Positions 16,459 through 25,159 of a DNA stretch of 64,000 nt are shown here, piece after piece. The DNA is from JBJHBP01 sp050485645. Its GTDB lineage: Bacteria; Pseudomonadota; Gammaproteobacteria; Steroidobacterales; Rariloculaceae. Where the stretch lies: assembly GCA_050485645.1 (NCBI GenBank), contig JBJHBT010000003.1:1-64000 (forward strand), read 5' to 3'. The position numbers and the translations under genes are program-made. Every line of letters starts with the position of its first letter. Position 1 is the stretch's first letter. A model generated the notes under the pieces. That model did no database searches. It was given only the letters and a program-made list of their open reading frames with translations, and was not told the origin of the DNA.

Positions 16459-17031
16459 TTACCGGGCCTGAGCAGCCTCGACTTCCAGTCGGAACGCCAC
16501 TTCGGCGCCGATGTTGGGGACACCGAAATTCATGCCCCACTCGCGACGATCGAGCGTGCCGTGTGCCGAAAAGCCGGCGTTCGGTCGGCCATCACGGCCC
16601 GCGCCGGTCCGGTTGACGGTGACGTCGAAGCTGACCGGATGGGTCTGGCCGATCATCGTCAGTTCGCCGTGCACCGTGTAGCGATCCTCGCCTGCGCGCT
16701 CGACGCGGGTGCTGCGATAGCGCATTTCCGGATGCGCCTCGACGTTGAAGAAGTCCGGATTGCGCAGGTGCGCATTCAGCCCGTCGTGGAACATGTCGAT
16801 GCTGGCCGGATCGATCGTGACGTCCAGCACGCTGTTGGCGGGGTTTTCGGCGTCGAACCGGAACGTACCGCCAAACTCAGCGAAGCGGCCCAGCATGGTC
16901 GACAGGCCCAGGTGATCCACATCGAAGAAGACCCTCGAGTGGGACATGTCGAATTCGTAGTCCTGTGGTGCAGCCTGCGAAGTGCTCGCAAGACCCAGCG
17001 CGAGCAGGCCTAGGGCGATGAAACGATGCAT
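16459..17031 (-). CDS. YceI-family periplasmic lipid-binding protein
   Basis: A 190-residue secreted protein with signal peptide MHRFIALGLLALGLASTSQA. The mature sequence is a YceI-like lipocalin barrel: YEFDMSHSRVFFDVDHLGLSTMLGRF, ANSVLDVTIDPASIDM, LNAHLRNPDFFNVEAHPEMRYRST and a closing DRREWGMNFGVPNIGAEVAFRLEVEA. Such proteins bind polyprenoids or other lipids in the periplasm. AGGGAGA lies nine bases before the ATG. It appears monocistronic, with a strong hairpin downstream. The specific ligand is unknown. Confidence 0.9.
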   Translation of the reverse strand: MHRFIALGLLALGLASTSQAAPQDYEFDMSHSRVFFDVDHLGLSTMLGRFAEFGGTFRFDAENPANSVLDVTIDPASIDMFHDGLNAHLRNPDFFNVEAHPEMRYRSTRVERAGEDRYTVHGELTMIGQTHPVSFDVTVNRTGAGRDGRPNAGFSAHGTLDRREWGMNFGVPNIGAEVAFRLEVEAAQAR

Positions 17032-17271
17032 CGATGATTCTCCCTGTGATGGTTCTTGGGTATTCTGGTGTTACAGCCGGTAGGACCGGATAACTCCCCG
17101 CCAGTTCCTGATATTACCCAATCCTGGCCCGTCGTGCGTTACCCTCGCACGTTATAGCGAACGGTTATCACGATGACTGCCGCCGCCACGGCCGTGAAGG
17201 GGAGGATTCAGACTCGTGCTCAGACCCGTGTTCAGAACAGTCGTCACGCCGATACCCGCGGGTAGCGCGCT

Positions 17272-18570
17272 ATGAGCTTCACCGCGAAGATCCTGATAGC
17301 CATGGGGGCTGGCGTGGTCGTCGGTCTGGCATTCAATCTGTTCGGCGGACTGGTACAGCCGTTCACCGATCTGATGGTCGACGGCGTCTTCCAGGTGGTC
17401 GGACGCGTCTTCATCGCGCTGCTGCAGATGGTGGTTGTGCCGCTGGTGCTGGTATCGCTGGTCTGCGGGGTGACGCAGATGGGCGATGTGCGCGCTTTCG
17501 GCCGCGTGGGCCTGAAGACGCTGGGGCTGTACCTGCTCACCACGGCGATCGCGATCATGATTGCGCTGACGCTGGCGACGCTGGTGGCGCCGGGGCGGGG
17601 ATTCGTCCTGGCGGGCGAGGTGGCGTTCGAGGCCGCGGCGGCGCCGCGGATAGTCGACGTACTCATCAACATGGTCCCGCTGAACCCGTTTCGCGCATTG
17701 GTGGATGGCCAGATGCTCCAGATCATCGTGTTCGCGCTGATCCTCGGCTTCTCGATTACCCTGGCGGGTGAAGCGGGGCGCAGCGTGGCGCGAGGCTTCT
17801 CCAGTGCCAATGACGTGATCATGCGCATGGTGCTGCTGGTCATCCGCACGGCGCCGATCGGTGTGTTCGCGCTGATCTCCCGCACCTTCGCAACCGAGGG
17901 GCTGGAACTGATCGTGCCGCTGGCCGGCTACTTTGCTGTCGTGGCAGCCGCACTGATCATCCATCTGACACTGACGTACTCGACGCTGCTGCGGCTGTCG
18001 GGTCTGAGTCCGCTGATTTTCCTGTCGAAGATGCGCACCGCGATGACGTTCGCGTTCAGCACCTCGTCCAGCAGCGCGACGATCCCCGTGACGCTGAATA
18101 CCGTGGAGCGCCGCCTGGGTGTCAGCAATTCGGTGGCGTCGTTCACGGTGCCGCTGGGGGCCACCATCAACATGGACGGGACGGCCATCATGCAGGGCGT
18201 GGCGACGGTGTTCATCGCCAATGTCTACGGCGTGGACCTGTCTGTGGGCGACTACCTGGCCGTGGTGCTCACGGCCACGCTGGCGTCGGTCGGGACTGCC
18301 GCCGTGCCCAGCGCCGGCCTGATCATGCTCACGATGGTGCTGGCGCAGGTCGGTCTGCCGGTGGAGGGTATTGCGCTGATCATCGGCATCGACAGGCTGC
18401 TGGACATGCTGCGTACCGCGGTGAACGTGACCGGCGATGCGACCGTGACCTCGGTGGTCGCTCACAGCGAGGGCGCGCTGGACCGGCGGGTGTTCGCTGA
18501 TCGTGCCGCCGGGGCTGAAGACAATCTCACCATGATCGACCACACATCACGCAGAGGGGAGGCGGAGTGA
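17272..18570 (+). CDS. Dicarboxylate/amino acid:cation symporter (DAACS family)
   Basis: A 432-residue inner-membrane transporter of the GltP/DctA family. Eight hydrophobic segments and two re-entrant loops are implied by the sequence. The serine-rich loop appears as FAFSTSSSSATIPVTLN, and the substrate and sodium site as GATINMDGTAIMQG. The second hairpin contains TATLASVGTAAVPSAGL, and the last substrate helix is GIDRLLDMLRTAVNVTGDA. The Arg at RLLDMLRT is the residue that recognises acidic side chains in glutamate/aspartate or C4-dicarboxylate members. The stop overlaps the GTG of proC by four bases, suggesting coupled uptake of glutamate (or a relative) with proline synthesis. Specificity is not provable from sequence. 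Confidence 0.93.
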   Translation: MSFTAKILIAMGAGVVVGLAFNLFGGLVQPFTDLMVDGVFQVVGRVFIALLQMVVVPLVLVSLVCGVTQMGDVRAFGRVGLKTLGLYLLTTAIAIMIALTLATLVAPGRGFVLAGEVAFEAAAAPRIVDVLINMVPLNPFRALVDGQMLQIIVFALILGFSITLAGEAGRSVARGFSSANDVIMRMVLLVIRTAPIGVFALISRTFATEGLELIVPLAGYFAVVAAALIIHLTLTYSTLLRLSGLSPLIFLSKMRTAMTFAFSTSSSSATIPVTLNTVERRLGVSNSVASFTVPLGATINMDGTAIMQGVATVFIANVYGVDLSVGDYLAVVLTATLASVGTAAVPSAGLIMLTMVLAQVGLPVEGIALIIGIDRLLDMLRTAVNVTGDATVTSVVAHSEGALDRRVFADRAAGAEDNLTMIDHTSRRGEAE

Positions 18571-19394
18571 GCGCACAAGCGAGAATTCTGCTGGTCGGGT
18601 TCGGCAACATGGGGCGCGCGCTCGCACAGGGCTGGCTTGCCCGTCGCCATGCGCCGGAAGCGATTCTGGTTGCGGACCGGTCCGGCGCGGCTTGCGATGC
18701 GGCCCGCGACATGGGCCTGACGGTGCTCGATGCCGCAGTCCGGGCGTCCGACCTTCACGGCGCCAGCCAGGTGGATGTCGTGCTGATCGCCGTCAAACCC
18801 GGCCAGATCGACGAAGCGCTGACCGCCTACGCGCCGCTGGCGGCGTCGGCGGTGTTTCTGTCGATCGCTGCCGGCAAGCCCATCAGTCACTTCGTCGCAC
18901 GATTGGGGGAACACGCCTCGGTGGTGCGTGCGATGCCGAATACACCGGCGGCCATCGGACGCGGCATGACCGCGTTGTGCGCGAACGACCACGTCAGTGA
19001 CGCGCAGCGTCGCCTGTGCGAGCAGCTGCTGACCGCCGTGGGCGCAGTGGTCTGGGTGGACGACGAGTCGCTGATCGATGCCGTGACCGCGGTATCCGGC
19101 AGCGGTCCCGCCTATGTGTTTCTGCTGATTGAGGCGATGGTCGACGCCGGCGTGACCCTGGGCCTGGACAGGGCGCTGGCGACGCGTCTGGCGACCGAGA
19201 CGGTGGCCGGAGCCGGTGAGTATGCGCTGACGTCGGGGCTGGACGCGGCCGAGCTGCGGGCCCGTGTCACGAGTCCGGGCGGCACCACCCAGGCAGCCCT
19301 GCAGGTGCTGATGGGGGACGGCGGGTTAAGGGAACTGATGGCCTCGGCATTGCGCCAGGCCGCCCGACGCAGCCGCGAGCTTTGCGCCGACTGA
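18567..19394 (+). CDS. proC: Pyrroline-5-carboxylate reductase
   Basis: A 275-residue NADPH-dependent enzyme that makes proline in its last biosynthetic step. The Rossmann start ILLVGFGNMGRALAQGW binds the cofactor. The substrate and dimer core is VSGSGPAYVFLLIEAMVDAGV, followed by the C-terminal signature RARVTSPGGTTQAALQVL. It begins with GTG overlapping the symporter's TGA. In many gammaproteobacteria proC sits next to yggS and pilT; here it is instead paired with a dicarboxylate/amino-acid symporter, and the pilT-like genes are 29 kb away. Confidence 0.95.
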   Translation: MSAQARILLVGFGNMGRALAQGWLARRHAPEAILVADRSGAACDAARDMGLTVLDAAVRASDLHGASQVDVVLIAVKPGQIDEALTAYAPLAASAVFLSIAAGKPISHFVARLGEHASVVRAMPNTPAAIGRGMTALCANDHVSDAQRRLCEQLLTAVGAVVWVDDESLIDAVTAVSGSGPAYVFLLIEAMVDAGVTLGLDRALATRLATETVAGAGEYALTSGLDAAELRARVTSPGGTTQAALQVLMGDGGLRELMASALRQAARRSRELCAD

Positions 19395-19429
19395 CGCCTC
19401 GCGAGCTGATGGTTTTGGTGCTTAATGCC

Positions 19430-19457
19430 TTGTAACCAAATGAAAAGATGTCACAAT
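19430..19457 (+). promoter_or_regulatory. Possible promoter for the GGDEF/EAL gene
   Basis: TTGTAA and CACAAT are separated by 16 bp in a locally AT-rich patch, 58 bp before the GTG start of the next gene. Match to the sigma-70 consensus is moderate. Confidence 0.3.
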
Positions 19458-19515
19458 CGGTGCAAATGGCACGGACGGTAGCACGCCCGGGCAATCGTTC
19501 GGCTGGAGGCGTCCG

Positions 19516-22185
19516 GTGGTGGATAACAGCGGGGATCAGATAGATACGGCGGACACGCTGTCGCAGGGTCTTTTGCGACGCGAAAGCCGTCCTTCGCGTG
19601 GAGCGGGGCTGGACCTGGTGTGCACCAAGGTGGCCGTCGACCTGCAGGGTGTCCTTCCGAGCAATGCCGAGGAACGCATCCGCGGAGGGCTGCAATCACT
19701 CACCGACGCCACCGGCGCCGACTCGGTGTTCATCGCCCTGTTCGACGATGAGGCGGACCTGCTGGAATCGGTCTACGCGGGCCGTTCCACGTTCTCCACC
19801 TGCAACCCGGAGGTCCTGCGCGGCCGCCATCTCACCGACTTCCCGTGGATTCGGGGGCGCCTGGATCATCTGCGTCTGCTGGAAATCCGCGATACGGCCA
19901 AGGCACCGCTGGCGCAGCGTCATGACGCTGAGGAGTTGGCCAGCCTCAATGTCAGCGCCGCACTCGTGGTCGGCTTCAACATCCGCAACCGACTGGCCGG
20001 CATGATCGGCGTCTTCAGTTCGTTGCCGGATCCGGAGTGGGGCGCCGATCTTCAGCTGGCGCTGAAGCTGGTCGGGGTGAGTTGCGCCAGCGGTCTGGAA
20101 CGTATGCGCCTGGAAGAAGACCTCGGCAATGTCGAGGAGCGCGATCGCCTGGTCACCAAGACTGCCAACGACGGTCTGTGGGACTACGATGTTCGCGAGA
20201 ACACCATGTACTTCTCGCCACGTTGGCGCGAGATGCTGGGCTACGCCGAAGCGGATGAAGTACCGGAGTGGCGTTTTCTCGTGCACCCGGACGACATGGC
20301 GCGTGTGCAGTCGCAGATTCGTGAACACCTCGAAGGCCGTTCCGACCTATTCGAAAGCGTGCACCGCATGCGTCACGCCAATGGTGAATGGCGCTGGATT
20401 CAGAGCCGTGTGAAGGGTCGGCTGGACGAAAACAGCCGCCTGAAACGTCTCGTTGGTGTGGAAACGGACATTACCGAACGAAAGCTCTATGAAGAAGCGC
20501 TGTTCCGAGAGAAGGAGAGCGCGCAGATCACGCTGCAGTCCATCGGCGACGGCGTCGTGACCACCGACGCCCACAGCATGGTGCAGTACCTGAACCCTGT
20601 AGCCGAGGAGCTCACCGGCTGGAAACTGGACGACGCGGTGGGCCGGCCCATCGATGAGATCTTTCGCGGCTTCCACGAGGAGACCTGCGAGCCGGTGGAG
20701 AATCCGGTGGCCGTGGCCATGCGCCGCAACCGCTCCACCAAGTCGGTGCGACCCACGCTGCTGATCCGTCGCGACGGCAACGAGCTGTATATCGAGAGCA
20801 CCGCCGCACCGATCCGCGACCCGGTGGGCAATGTCACCGGCGGCGTGCTGGTGTTCCACGACGTCAGTGAATCGCGAGAACTGAACCGGCGTCTGAGCTA
20901 TGCCGCCAGCCACGACATCCTCACCGAACTCGTCAATCGACGTGAATTCGAAAATCGCCTGGAGCGCGCGCTGAAGAGCGCGAAGGCACGCGAAACATCC
21001 TATGCGGTGCTGTATATCGACCTCGACCAGTTCAAGATTGTCAACGACGCCTGCGGCCATGCGGCGGGTGATGCGCTGCTCAAGCAACTCGGCGCCCTGC
21101 TGAAATCCAAGATTCGCTGGCGCGATACGTTGGCCCGGCTGGGCGGCGACGAATTCGGCGTGCTGCTGGAGAGCTGCACCATGGATGAAGCGCTGCGCAC
21201 CGCCGAGACGCTGCGCGAACTGATCAGCGAATTCCGATTCGTCTGGGACGAGCGCACGTTCCGGCTGACGGCCAGTATCGGCGTCGTGCCGATCACGCCG
21301 GCCACGGGCGATGTCGCCTCGCTGCTCAGCGCGGCCGACAGCGCCTGCGCGGCGGCGAAGGACGCCGGCCGCAACCGCGCCTACAGTTATCAGGAAAACG
21401 ACATCGACCTGATGAAGCGACGGCGCGAGATGCAGTGGGCCGCGCGAATCAGCAATGCGCTGGAAGACAATCGTTTCGAGCTGTTCAGGCAGACGATCCT
21501 GCCCCTGCAGCAGGCCGGGCTGGACAATGGCGCCCACTACGAACTGCTGCTGCGCATGCGCGATGAACAGGGTGCGCTGGTGTCTCCGGAGCTGTTTATT
21601 ACGGCGGCCGAACGTTACAGCCTGACACCGGCCATCGATCGCTGGGTGATTACACAGGCCTTCCGTTGGCTGGTGTCCGAAGCGGACGAGCGCGAGAGAC
21701 TGTTCCTGTGTTCGATCAACCTGTCCGGCCAGAGTCTGGCCGACGAAAAATTCCTGCCGTTCGTGATCGACCAGTTCCAGAAAAGCGGCCTGGATGGGTC
21801 ACGTATCTGCTTCGAGATCACCGAGACGCACGCCATCGCAAGCTTCTCGCAGGCCAATCGCTTCATCCACGCCTTGAAAGACCGCGGCTGCAAGTTCGCG
21901 CTCGACGATTTCGGCACCGGCCTTTCGTCATTCAGTTACCTCAAGCACTTCCCGGTGGACTACCTGAAGATCGACGGCAGTTTCGTGAAGGAAATCCTGC
22001 ACGACCCGATCGATCGCGAAATGGTGCGTTCGATCAACGAAATCGGTCACCTCACCGGCAAGCAGACCATTGCGGAATTCGCCGAGAATGCTGAAATCAT
22101 CACGATGCTGCGCGGCATTGGCGTGGACTACGCGCAGGGATACGGTGTCTCCGAGCCGCAGCGGCTGATGCAGGCGGTTGCCTGA
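19516..22185 (+). CDS. GAF-PAS-PAS-GGDEF-EAL cyclic-di-GMP protein
   Basis: An 889-residue soluble multidomain protein. Residues about 40-205 form a GAF domain, two PAS domains follow (about 220-340 and 345-460), then GGDEF and EAL. The cyclase half keeps GGDEF at 543-547 and an upstream RWRD that fits the product-inhibition I-site. The phosphodiesterase half has YELLLRM (ELL in place of EAL, E676), INLSGQSL, CFEITETHA, DDFGTG at 797-802, LKIDGSFV and IAEFAENAE, so metal ligands and the catalytic Glu appear present. Either activity could therefore be functional. Two adjacent GTG codons can start it; GGAGG lies six bases before the first. No membrane segment is seen, so it senses a cytoplasmic cue. 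Confidence 0.93.
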   Translation: MVDNSGDQIDTADTLSQGLLRRESRPSRGAGLDLVCTKVAVDLQGVLPSNAEERIRGGLQSLTDATGADSVFIALFDDEADLLESVYAGRSTFSTCNPEVLRGRHLTDFPWIRGRLDHLRLLEIRDTAKAPLAQRHDAEELASLNVSAALVVGFNIRNRLAGMIGVFSSLPDPEWGADLQLALKLVGVSCASGLERMRLEEDLGNVEERDRLVTKTANDGLWDYDVRENTMYFSPRWREMLGYAEADEVPEWRFLVHPDDMARVQSQIREHLEGRSDLFESVHRMRHANGEWRWIQSRVKGRLDENSRLKRLVGVETDITERKLYEEALFREKESAQITLQSIGDGVVTTDAHSMVQYLNPVAEELTGWKLDDAVGRPIDEIFRGFHEETCEPVENPVAVAMRRNRSTKSVRPTLLIRRDGNELYIESTAAPIRDPVGNVTGGVLVFHDVSESRELNRRLSYAASHDILTELVNRREFENRLERALKSAKARETSYAVLYIDLDQFKIVNDACGHAAGDALLKQLGALLKSKIRWRDTLARLGGDEFGVLLESCTMDEALRTAETLRELISEFRFVWDERTFRLTASIGVVPITPATGDVASLLSAADSACAAAKDAGRNRAYSYQENDIDLMKRRREMQWAARISNALEDNRFELFRQTILPLQQAGLDNGAHYELLLRMRDEQGALVSPELFITAAERYSLTPAIDRWVITQAFRWLVSEADERERLFLCSINLSGQSLADEKFLPFVIDQFQKSGLDGSRICFEITETHAIASFSQANRFIHALKDRGCKFALDDFGTGLSSFSYLKHFPVDYLKIDGSFVKEILHDPIDREMVRSINEIGHLTGKQTIAEFAENAEIITMLRGIGVDYAQGYGVSEPQRLMQAVA

Positions 22186-22267
22186 CCGATGCCCTGCTGA
22201 TCCGCGGCCCATCTCCCGTGACCGCCCACCCTGCCTGACCCGTTCGCGGCCTGACCTGCTCGAGACT

Positions 22268-22288
22268 CGCCCCCTCTGTCCGGGGGCG
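22268..22288. terminator. GC-rich hairpin between convergent genes
   Basis: CGCCCCC and GGGGGCG form a 7-bp stem around a 7-nt loop, placed between the stop codons of the GGDEF/EAL gene and nadC. There is no T-run, so termination strength is uncertain. Confidence 0.4.
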
Positions 22289-22295
22289 CCGACGA

Positions 22296-23177
22296 TCAGG
22301 ACAGGCGCAGCGAGAAGTCGACGGCGTGGACGTGCTTCGTGATCCCGCCGATCGATATATAGTCCACGCCCGTCTCGGCTACCGCGCGCAGATGCTCCGG
22401 TTCGAATCCGCCCGAGGCTTCCAGCGGTATGTGCCTTGCCGCGGCGTTGCGAAGCGCAACAGCCGTCCGCAGTTCGGGCAGCGTGAAGTTGTCGACCATG
22501 ATGCGGTCGGCGGGCGAGGTCAGCGCCAGCTGCAATTCGTCCAGGTTCTCCACTTCGACCTCGATCATCGTCCGCGGATAACGTTGCCGCGCGCTGTCCA
22601 CCGCTTCGAGGAGGCCGCCGGCCATGGCAATGTGGTTTTCCTTGATGAGCACGGCGTCGAACAGCCCGACGCGGTGATTGGTGGCGCCGCCGCAGCGCAC
22701 TGCGAATTTCTGCGCCAGCCTCAGTCCGGGCAGCGTCTTGCGTGTGTCCAGTATCCGCGTGCCCGTGCCTTCGACCGCGTCGACGCAGTGTCGCGCGGCG
22801 GTGGCGGTACCGGACAGCGTCTGCAGGAAGTTCAGCGCGGTGCGTTCACCCGTCAGGATGCTGCGCGCTCTGCCGTGCAGCGTGCAGACGACGGTGTCGG
22901 CGACGAGCCGATCGCCGTCGCTGCCGTGCCATGTCATGCGTACGTCGCTGTCGAGCTGCCGGAACACTTCGTTGAACCAGGCGGTACCGCACAGGATGGC
23001 GGCCTCGCGCACCCGCAGTTCCGCGGTGGCGTCGGTGTCCGCCGCGATCAGCGCGGCGGTAAGGTCACCGTCGCCGACGTCTTCCGCCAGTGCACGGCTG
23101 ACCATATCGACCAGGTCACTGGCCAGGTGGCCGGCCAGATCGCCGCGAAGGGCGGCGGGATCGGATGTCTGGTTCAT
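22296..23177 (-). CDS. nadC: Quinolinate phosphoribosyltransferase (decarboxylating)
   Basis: A 293-residue enzyme that makes nicotinate mononucleotide from quinolinate and PRPP in NAD synthesis. Family motifs are ALAEDVGDGDLTAALI near the N-terminus, LNFLQTLSGTATAARHCVDA, TRILDTRKTLPGLRLAQKFAVRCGGATNHR for the PRPP and quinolinate site, FDAVLIKENHI, IEVEVENLDEL, and EASGGFEPEHLRAVAETGVDYISIGG at the end. Length is normal. Neighbouring nadA or nadB genes are absent; it stands between a signalling gene and the PuuD-like membrane gene. Confidence 0.96.
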   Translation of the reverse strand: MNQTSDPAALRGDLAGHLASDLVDMVSRALAEDVGDGDLTAALIAADTDATAELRVREAAILCGTAWFNEVFRQLDSDVRMTWHGSDGDRLVADTVVCTLHGRARSILTGERTALNFLQTLSGTATAARHCVDAVEGTGTRILDTRKTLPGLRLAQKFAVRCGGATNHRVGLFDAVLIKENHIAMAGGLLEAVDSARQRYPRTMIEVEVENLDELQLALTSPADRIMVDNFTLPELRTAVALRNAAARHIPLEASGGFEPEHLRAVAETGVDYISIGGITKHVHAVDFSLRLS

Positions 23178-23199
23178 GTTTGTCGTTCTGCATTCAACA

Positions 23200-23225
23200 G
23201 CCCGGGAGGCGTATGCCGCCCGGGC
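23200..23225 (-). terminator. Hairpin downstream of the PuuD-like gene
   Basis: GCCCGGG(A)GGC and GCC(G)CCCGGGC form a stem with one A-G mismatch and a GTAT loop, between the PuuD-like gene and nadC. The minus-strand side is followed by TGTTGAAT rather than a clean T-run. Confidence 0.4.
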
Positions 23226-23273
23226 CGTGCCGGCGTCGGTGCGCGACTACGCAGGCTGCGGGTCAGTGTGCGA

Positions 23274-23885
23274 TCAGAGGAAAAACCCGAGGTGACCGGG
23301 TGCCACCATGCTCATCAGCATCGGGATCGACAGCATCGTGTTCGTGCGTGAGGCGAGAAACGCGACGCGACGTGCCCTGTTGATCTCTTCCGCGGTGGCT
23401 TCCACAAGGCCCAGCACCTTCTTCTGGTTCGGCCAGATCAGACCCCAGACATTGAGCAGCATGATGGTGCCCAGCCATGCACCGACGCCGATCATGAACT
23501 GATAGGTCGGGTCGCCGTTGCCGGGCACGTAACCCAGTGTGAAGGCGCCGACGAAGTCGCCGCGGTGCGCCAGGTAGGCCGCGCCGCTCAGCCACGTGGC
23601 CAATGCCGCCCAGCGGAACCACAACAGCGCGCGCGGTGCGACATACTTGCTGATACCCGCGCCACCGGGCCCTCCCTGGTCACCGGCCGCCTGTGCCAGC
23701 GCCGGCACCTGAACGAAATTGAAGTAGTAGAGCAGCCCGATCCAGGTGATGCCGGCCAATACATGGAACCAGATCATCAGGGCGCGCACATTGAACGTGA
23801 CGCCGCCCATCGACAGGACGGCGATGATCGTCGCGATCACCAGACCTGCGATCAACGTTCCTTTGATGGTATTCAGTGGATTCAT
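23274..23885 (-). CDS. PuuD-like (urate hydroxylase domain) membrane protein
   Basis: A 203-residue protein with about four or five membrane helices. It begins with GTLIAGLVIATIIAVLSMGG, then MIWFHVLAGITWIGLLYYFNFVQVPAL, WFRWAALATWLSGAAYLAH, and FMIGVGAWLGTIMLLNVWGLIWPNQKKVLG. The conserved His and Trp residues and the IWPNQK motif match the membrane domain of PuuD/urate hydroxylase (DUF989). The C-terminal cytochrome c part of full-length PuuD is absent and no heme CxxCH occurs here. Stand-alone forms are common in marine proteobacteria and may not act on urate. GGGGAAA precedes the ATG. No purine-catabolism gene is adjacent. Confidence 0.8.
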   Translation of the reverse strand: MNPLNTIKGTLIAGLVIATIIAVLSMGGVTFNVRALMIWFHVLAGITWIGLLYYFNFVQVPALAQAAGDQGGPGGAGISKYVAPRALLWFRWAALATWLSGAAYLAHRGDFVGAFTLGYVPGNGDPTYQFMIGVGAWLGTIMLLNVWGLIWPNQKKVLGLVEATAEEINRARRVAFLASRTNTMLSIPMLMSMVAPGHLGFFL

Positions 23886-23983
23886 TCGGTTTCCCCAATA
23901 AGGCGATTTTGTGTGTTCTTGCTGCCCGCCCGGACGCGGGGCTTGCCCCGGAGAAGGGACTCTAGAAGAATAGGTCAGTGGCT

Positions 23984-24081
23984 GGCGCAGTTCAACGATT
24001 CAGATGCGCCGCTCTTCAAGGCACCACAAGGTGCCGAAATCCTTTCATCGGGGTGCATGGGCAACCCCGGTCCGGCGACGC
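23984..24081 (+). other. Structured leader upstream of grxD
   Basis: Two short hairpins can form in the 218-bp leader: GGCACC/GGTGCC around ACAA (about 24019-24034), and CGGGGT/ACCCCG around GCATGGGCA (about 24050-24070). A third, CGGGGC/GCCCCG, lies earlier at 23937-23950. I do not recognise a known riboswitch. The frame running through this stretch before the grxD ATG has no start signal. Confidence 0.3.
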
Positions 24082-24103
24082 AGTAACAGGAGGTTCAGCG
24101 GGA

Positions 24104-24430
24104 ATGGACGTCAATGAACGCATCAGGCAACAACTGGCGGACTCCACGGTACTGCTTTATATGAAGGGTACCCCGGATTTTCCGCAGTGCGGATTCTCCG
24201 CTCAGGCGGTGGCGGCGCTGCGCGCCGTGGGCGCGCAGTTCAATACGGTGAATATTTTCGAGGAACCGGAGATCCGCGAGGGTCTCAAGGTGTACTCCAA
24301 CTGGCCGACCTTCCCGCAGCTGTATGTCAACGGTGAGCTGATCGGTGGCTGTGACATTACGCTGGAGCTTTACCAGTCCGGCGAACTGAAACAGATCGTC
24401 GACGAGGCCGGCGCAACCGTTCGGAGCTGA
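24104..24430 (+). CDS. grxD: Monothiol CGFS glutaredoxin (Grx4)
   Basis: A 108-residue monothiol glutaredoxin that carries or delivers [2Fe-2S] clusters, usually with a BolA partner. VLLYMKGTPDFPQCGFSAQAV contains the CGFS active site and the invariant upstream Lys. WPTFPQLYVNGELIGGCDIT is the glutathione-binding TVP-like and GG-C-D region. The ATG at 24104 has AGGAGG ten bases upstream, which decides the start. The gene faces rnt, with a bidirectional terminator hairpin between them. Confidence 0.97.
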   Translation: MDVNERIRQQLADSTVLLYMKGTPDFPQCGFSAQAVAALRAVGAQFNTVNIFEEPEIREGLKVYSNWPTFPQLYVNGELIGGCDITLELYQSGELKQIVDEAGATVRS

Positions 24431-24476
24431 TCCGCGCGACTCTGCGTGGACACGGCTCAGCCGGGCAGGGCTCCGC

Positions 24477-24505
24477 AACGGTGTGCGCGAACCGCGCACA
24501 CCGTT
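24477..24505. terminator. Bidirectional hairpin between grxD and rnt
   Basis: AACGGTGTGCGCG and CGCGCACACCGTT form a perfect 13-bp stem with a 3-nt loop. It lies 47 bases after the grxD stop and directly abuts the rnt stop. A short TTT follows on the plus strand. Confidence 0.75.
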
Positions 24506-25159
24506 TCAGCTGTTCCGATAGATGCCGCGAAAGCGGTTCACGATCATGCAGAACAGTTGCGCGGTCATGTCCGCGTCATACAGGGCCGAGTGCGCCTGCG
24601 AATCGTCCCAGTGCAGGCCAGCCGCCTGGACCGCGCGGCTGAGCACCGTCTGCCCGAAGGCGATGCCGGCCAGCGTCACGGTGTCGAAACTGGAAAACGG
24701 GTGAAACGGGTTGCGCTTGATGCCGGTGCGTTCGGTCGCGGCATTCAGGAACTGCAGGTCGAAGAATGCGTTGTGTCCGACCAGGATGGCGCGCGTGCAC
24801 TTGTTCGCCTTGACCGCCGAGCGTACCTCCTTGAACATGCGTCGCAGTGCTTCTTCCTCGTCCAGCGCCGGGCGTAGCGGGTGATAGGGGTCTATGCCGG
24901 TGATTTGCAGAGAGGCCGGCTCCAGATTCGCGCCTTCGAACGGCTTGACCAGATAGCGGAAGCGCTCCACCGGCTGAAGGTCGCCGCCGTCGTCGAAGTC
25001 CAGCATGACGGCCGCCAGTTCCAGCAGGGCGTCGGTTTTCGGATTGAATCCGCCGGTTTCCACGTCCACGACCACGGGCAGAAATCCGCGGAAACGTTCC
25101 GCGATCGTCGGGTCCTCGGTGTTCGTTGTAAATTGCGCGGCGGCGCGGCCTTCGGTCAC
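24506..25159 (-). CDS. rnt: Ribonuclease T
   Basis: A 217-residue DEDD-type 3'-5' exoribonuclease that trims tRNA and other stable RNA ends. The exonuclease motifs are FLPVVVDVETGGFNPKTDALLELAAV (ExoI, Asp and Glu), LVGHNAFFDLQFLNAA (ExoII) and HSALYDADMTAQLF (ExoIII, His and Asp). FEGANLEPASLQITGIDPYHPLR is specific to RNase T. The GTG at 25159 overlaps the pepA TGA in GTGA, so translation is likely coupled; the frame upstream of it is antisense-like and not used. In many gammaproteobacteria rnt lies near grxD, and that link is preserved here. Confidence 0.95.
   Translation of the reverse strand: MTEGRAAAQFTTNTEDPTIAERFRGFLPVVVDVETGGFNPKTDALLELAAVMLDFDDGGDLQPVERFRYLVKPFEGANLEPASLQITGIDPYHPLRPALDEEEALRRMFKEVRSAVKANKCTRAILVGHNAFFDLQFLNAATERTGIKRNPFHPFSSFDTVTLAGIAFGQTVLSRAVQAAGLHWDDSQAHSALYDADMTAQLFCMIVNRFRGIYRNS

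Noticed and set aside
17152..18543. 463-codon ORF antisense to the DAACS symporter
   Set aside because: It is His/Arg/Asp-rich low-complexity sequence, a typical shadow of a GC-rich membrane-protein gene, with no start signal or known family.
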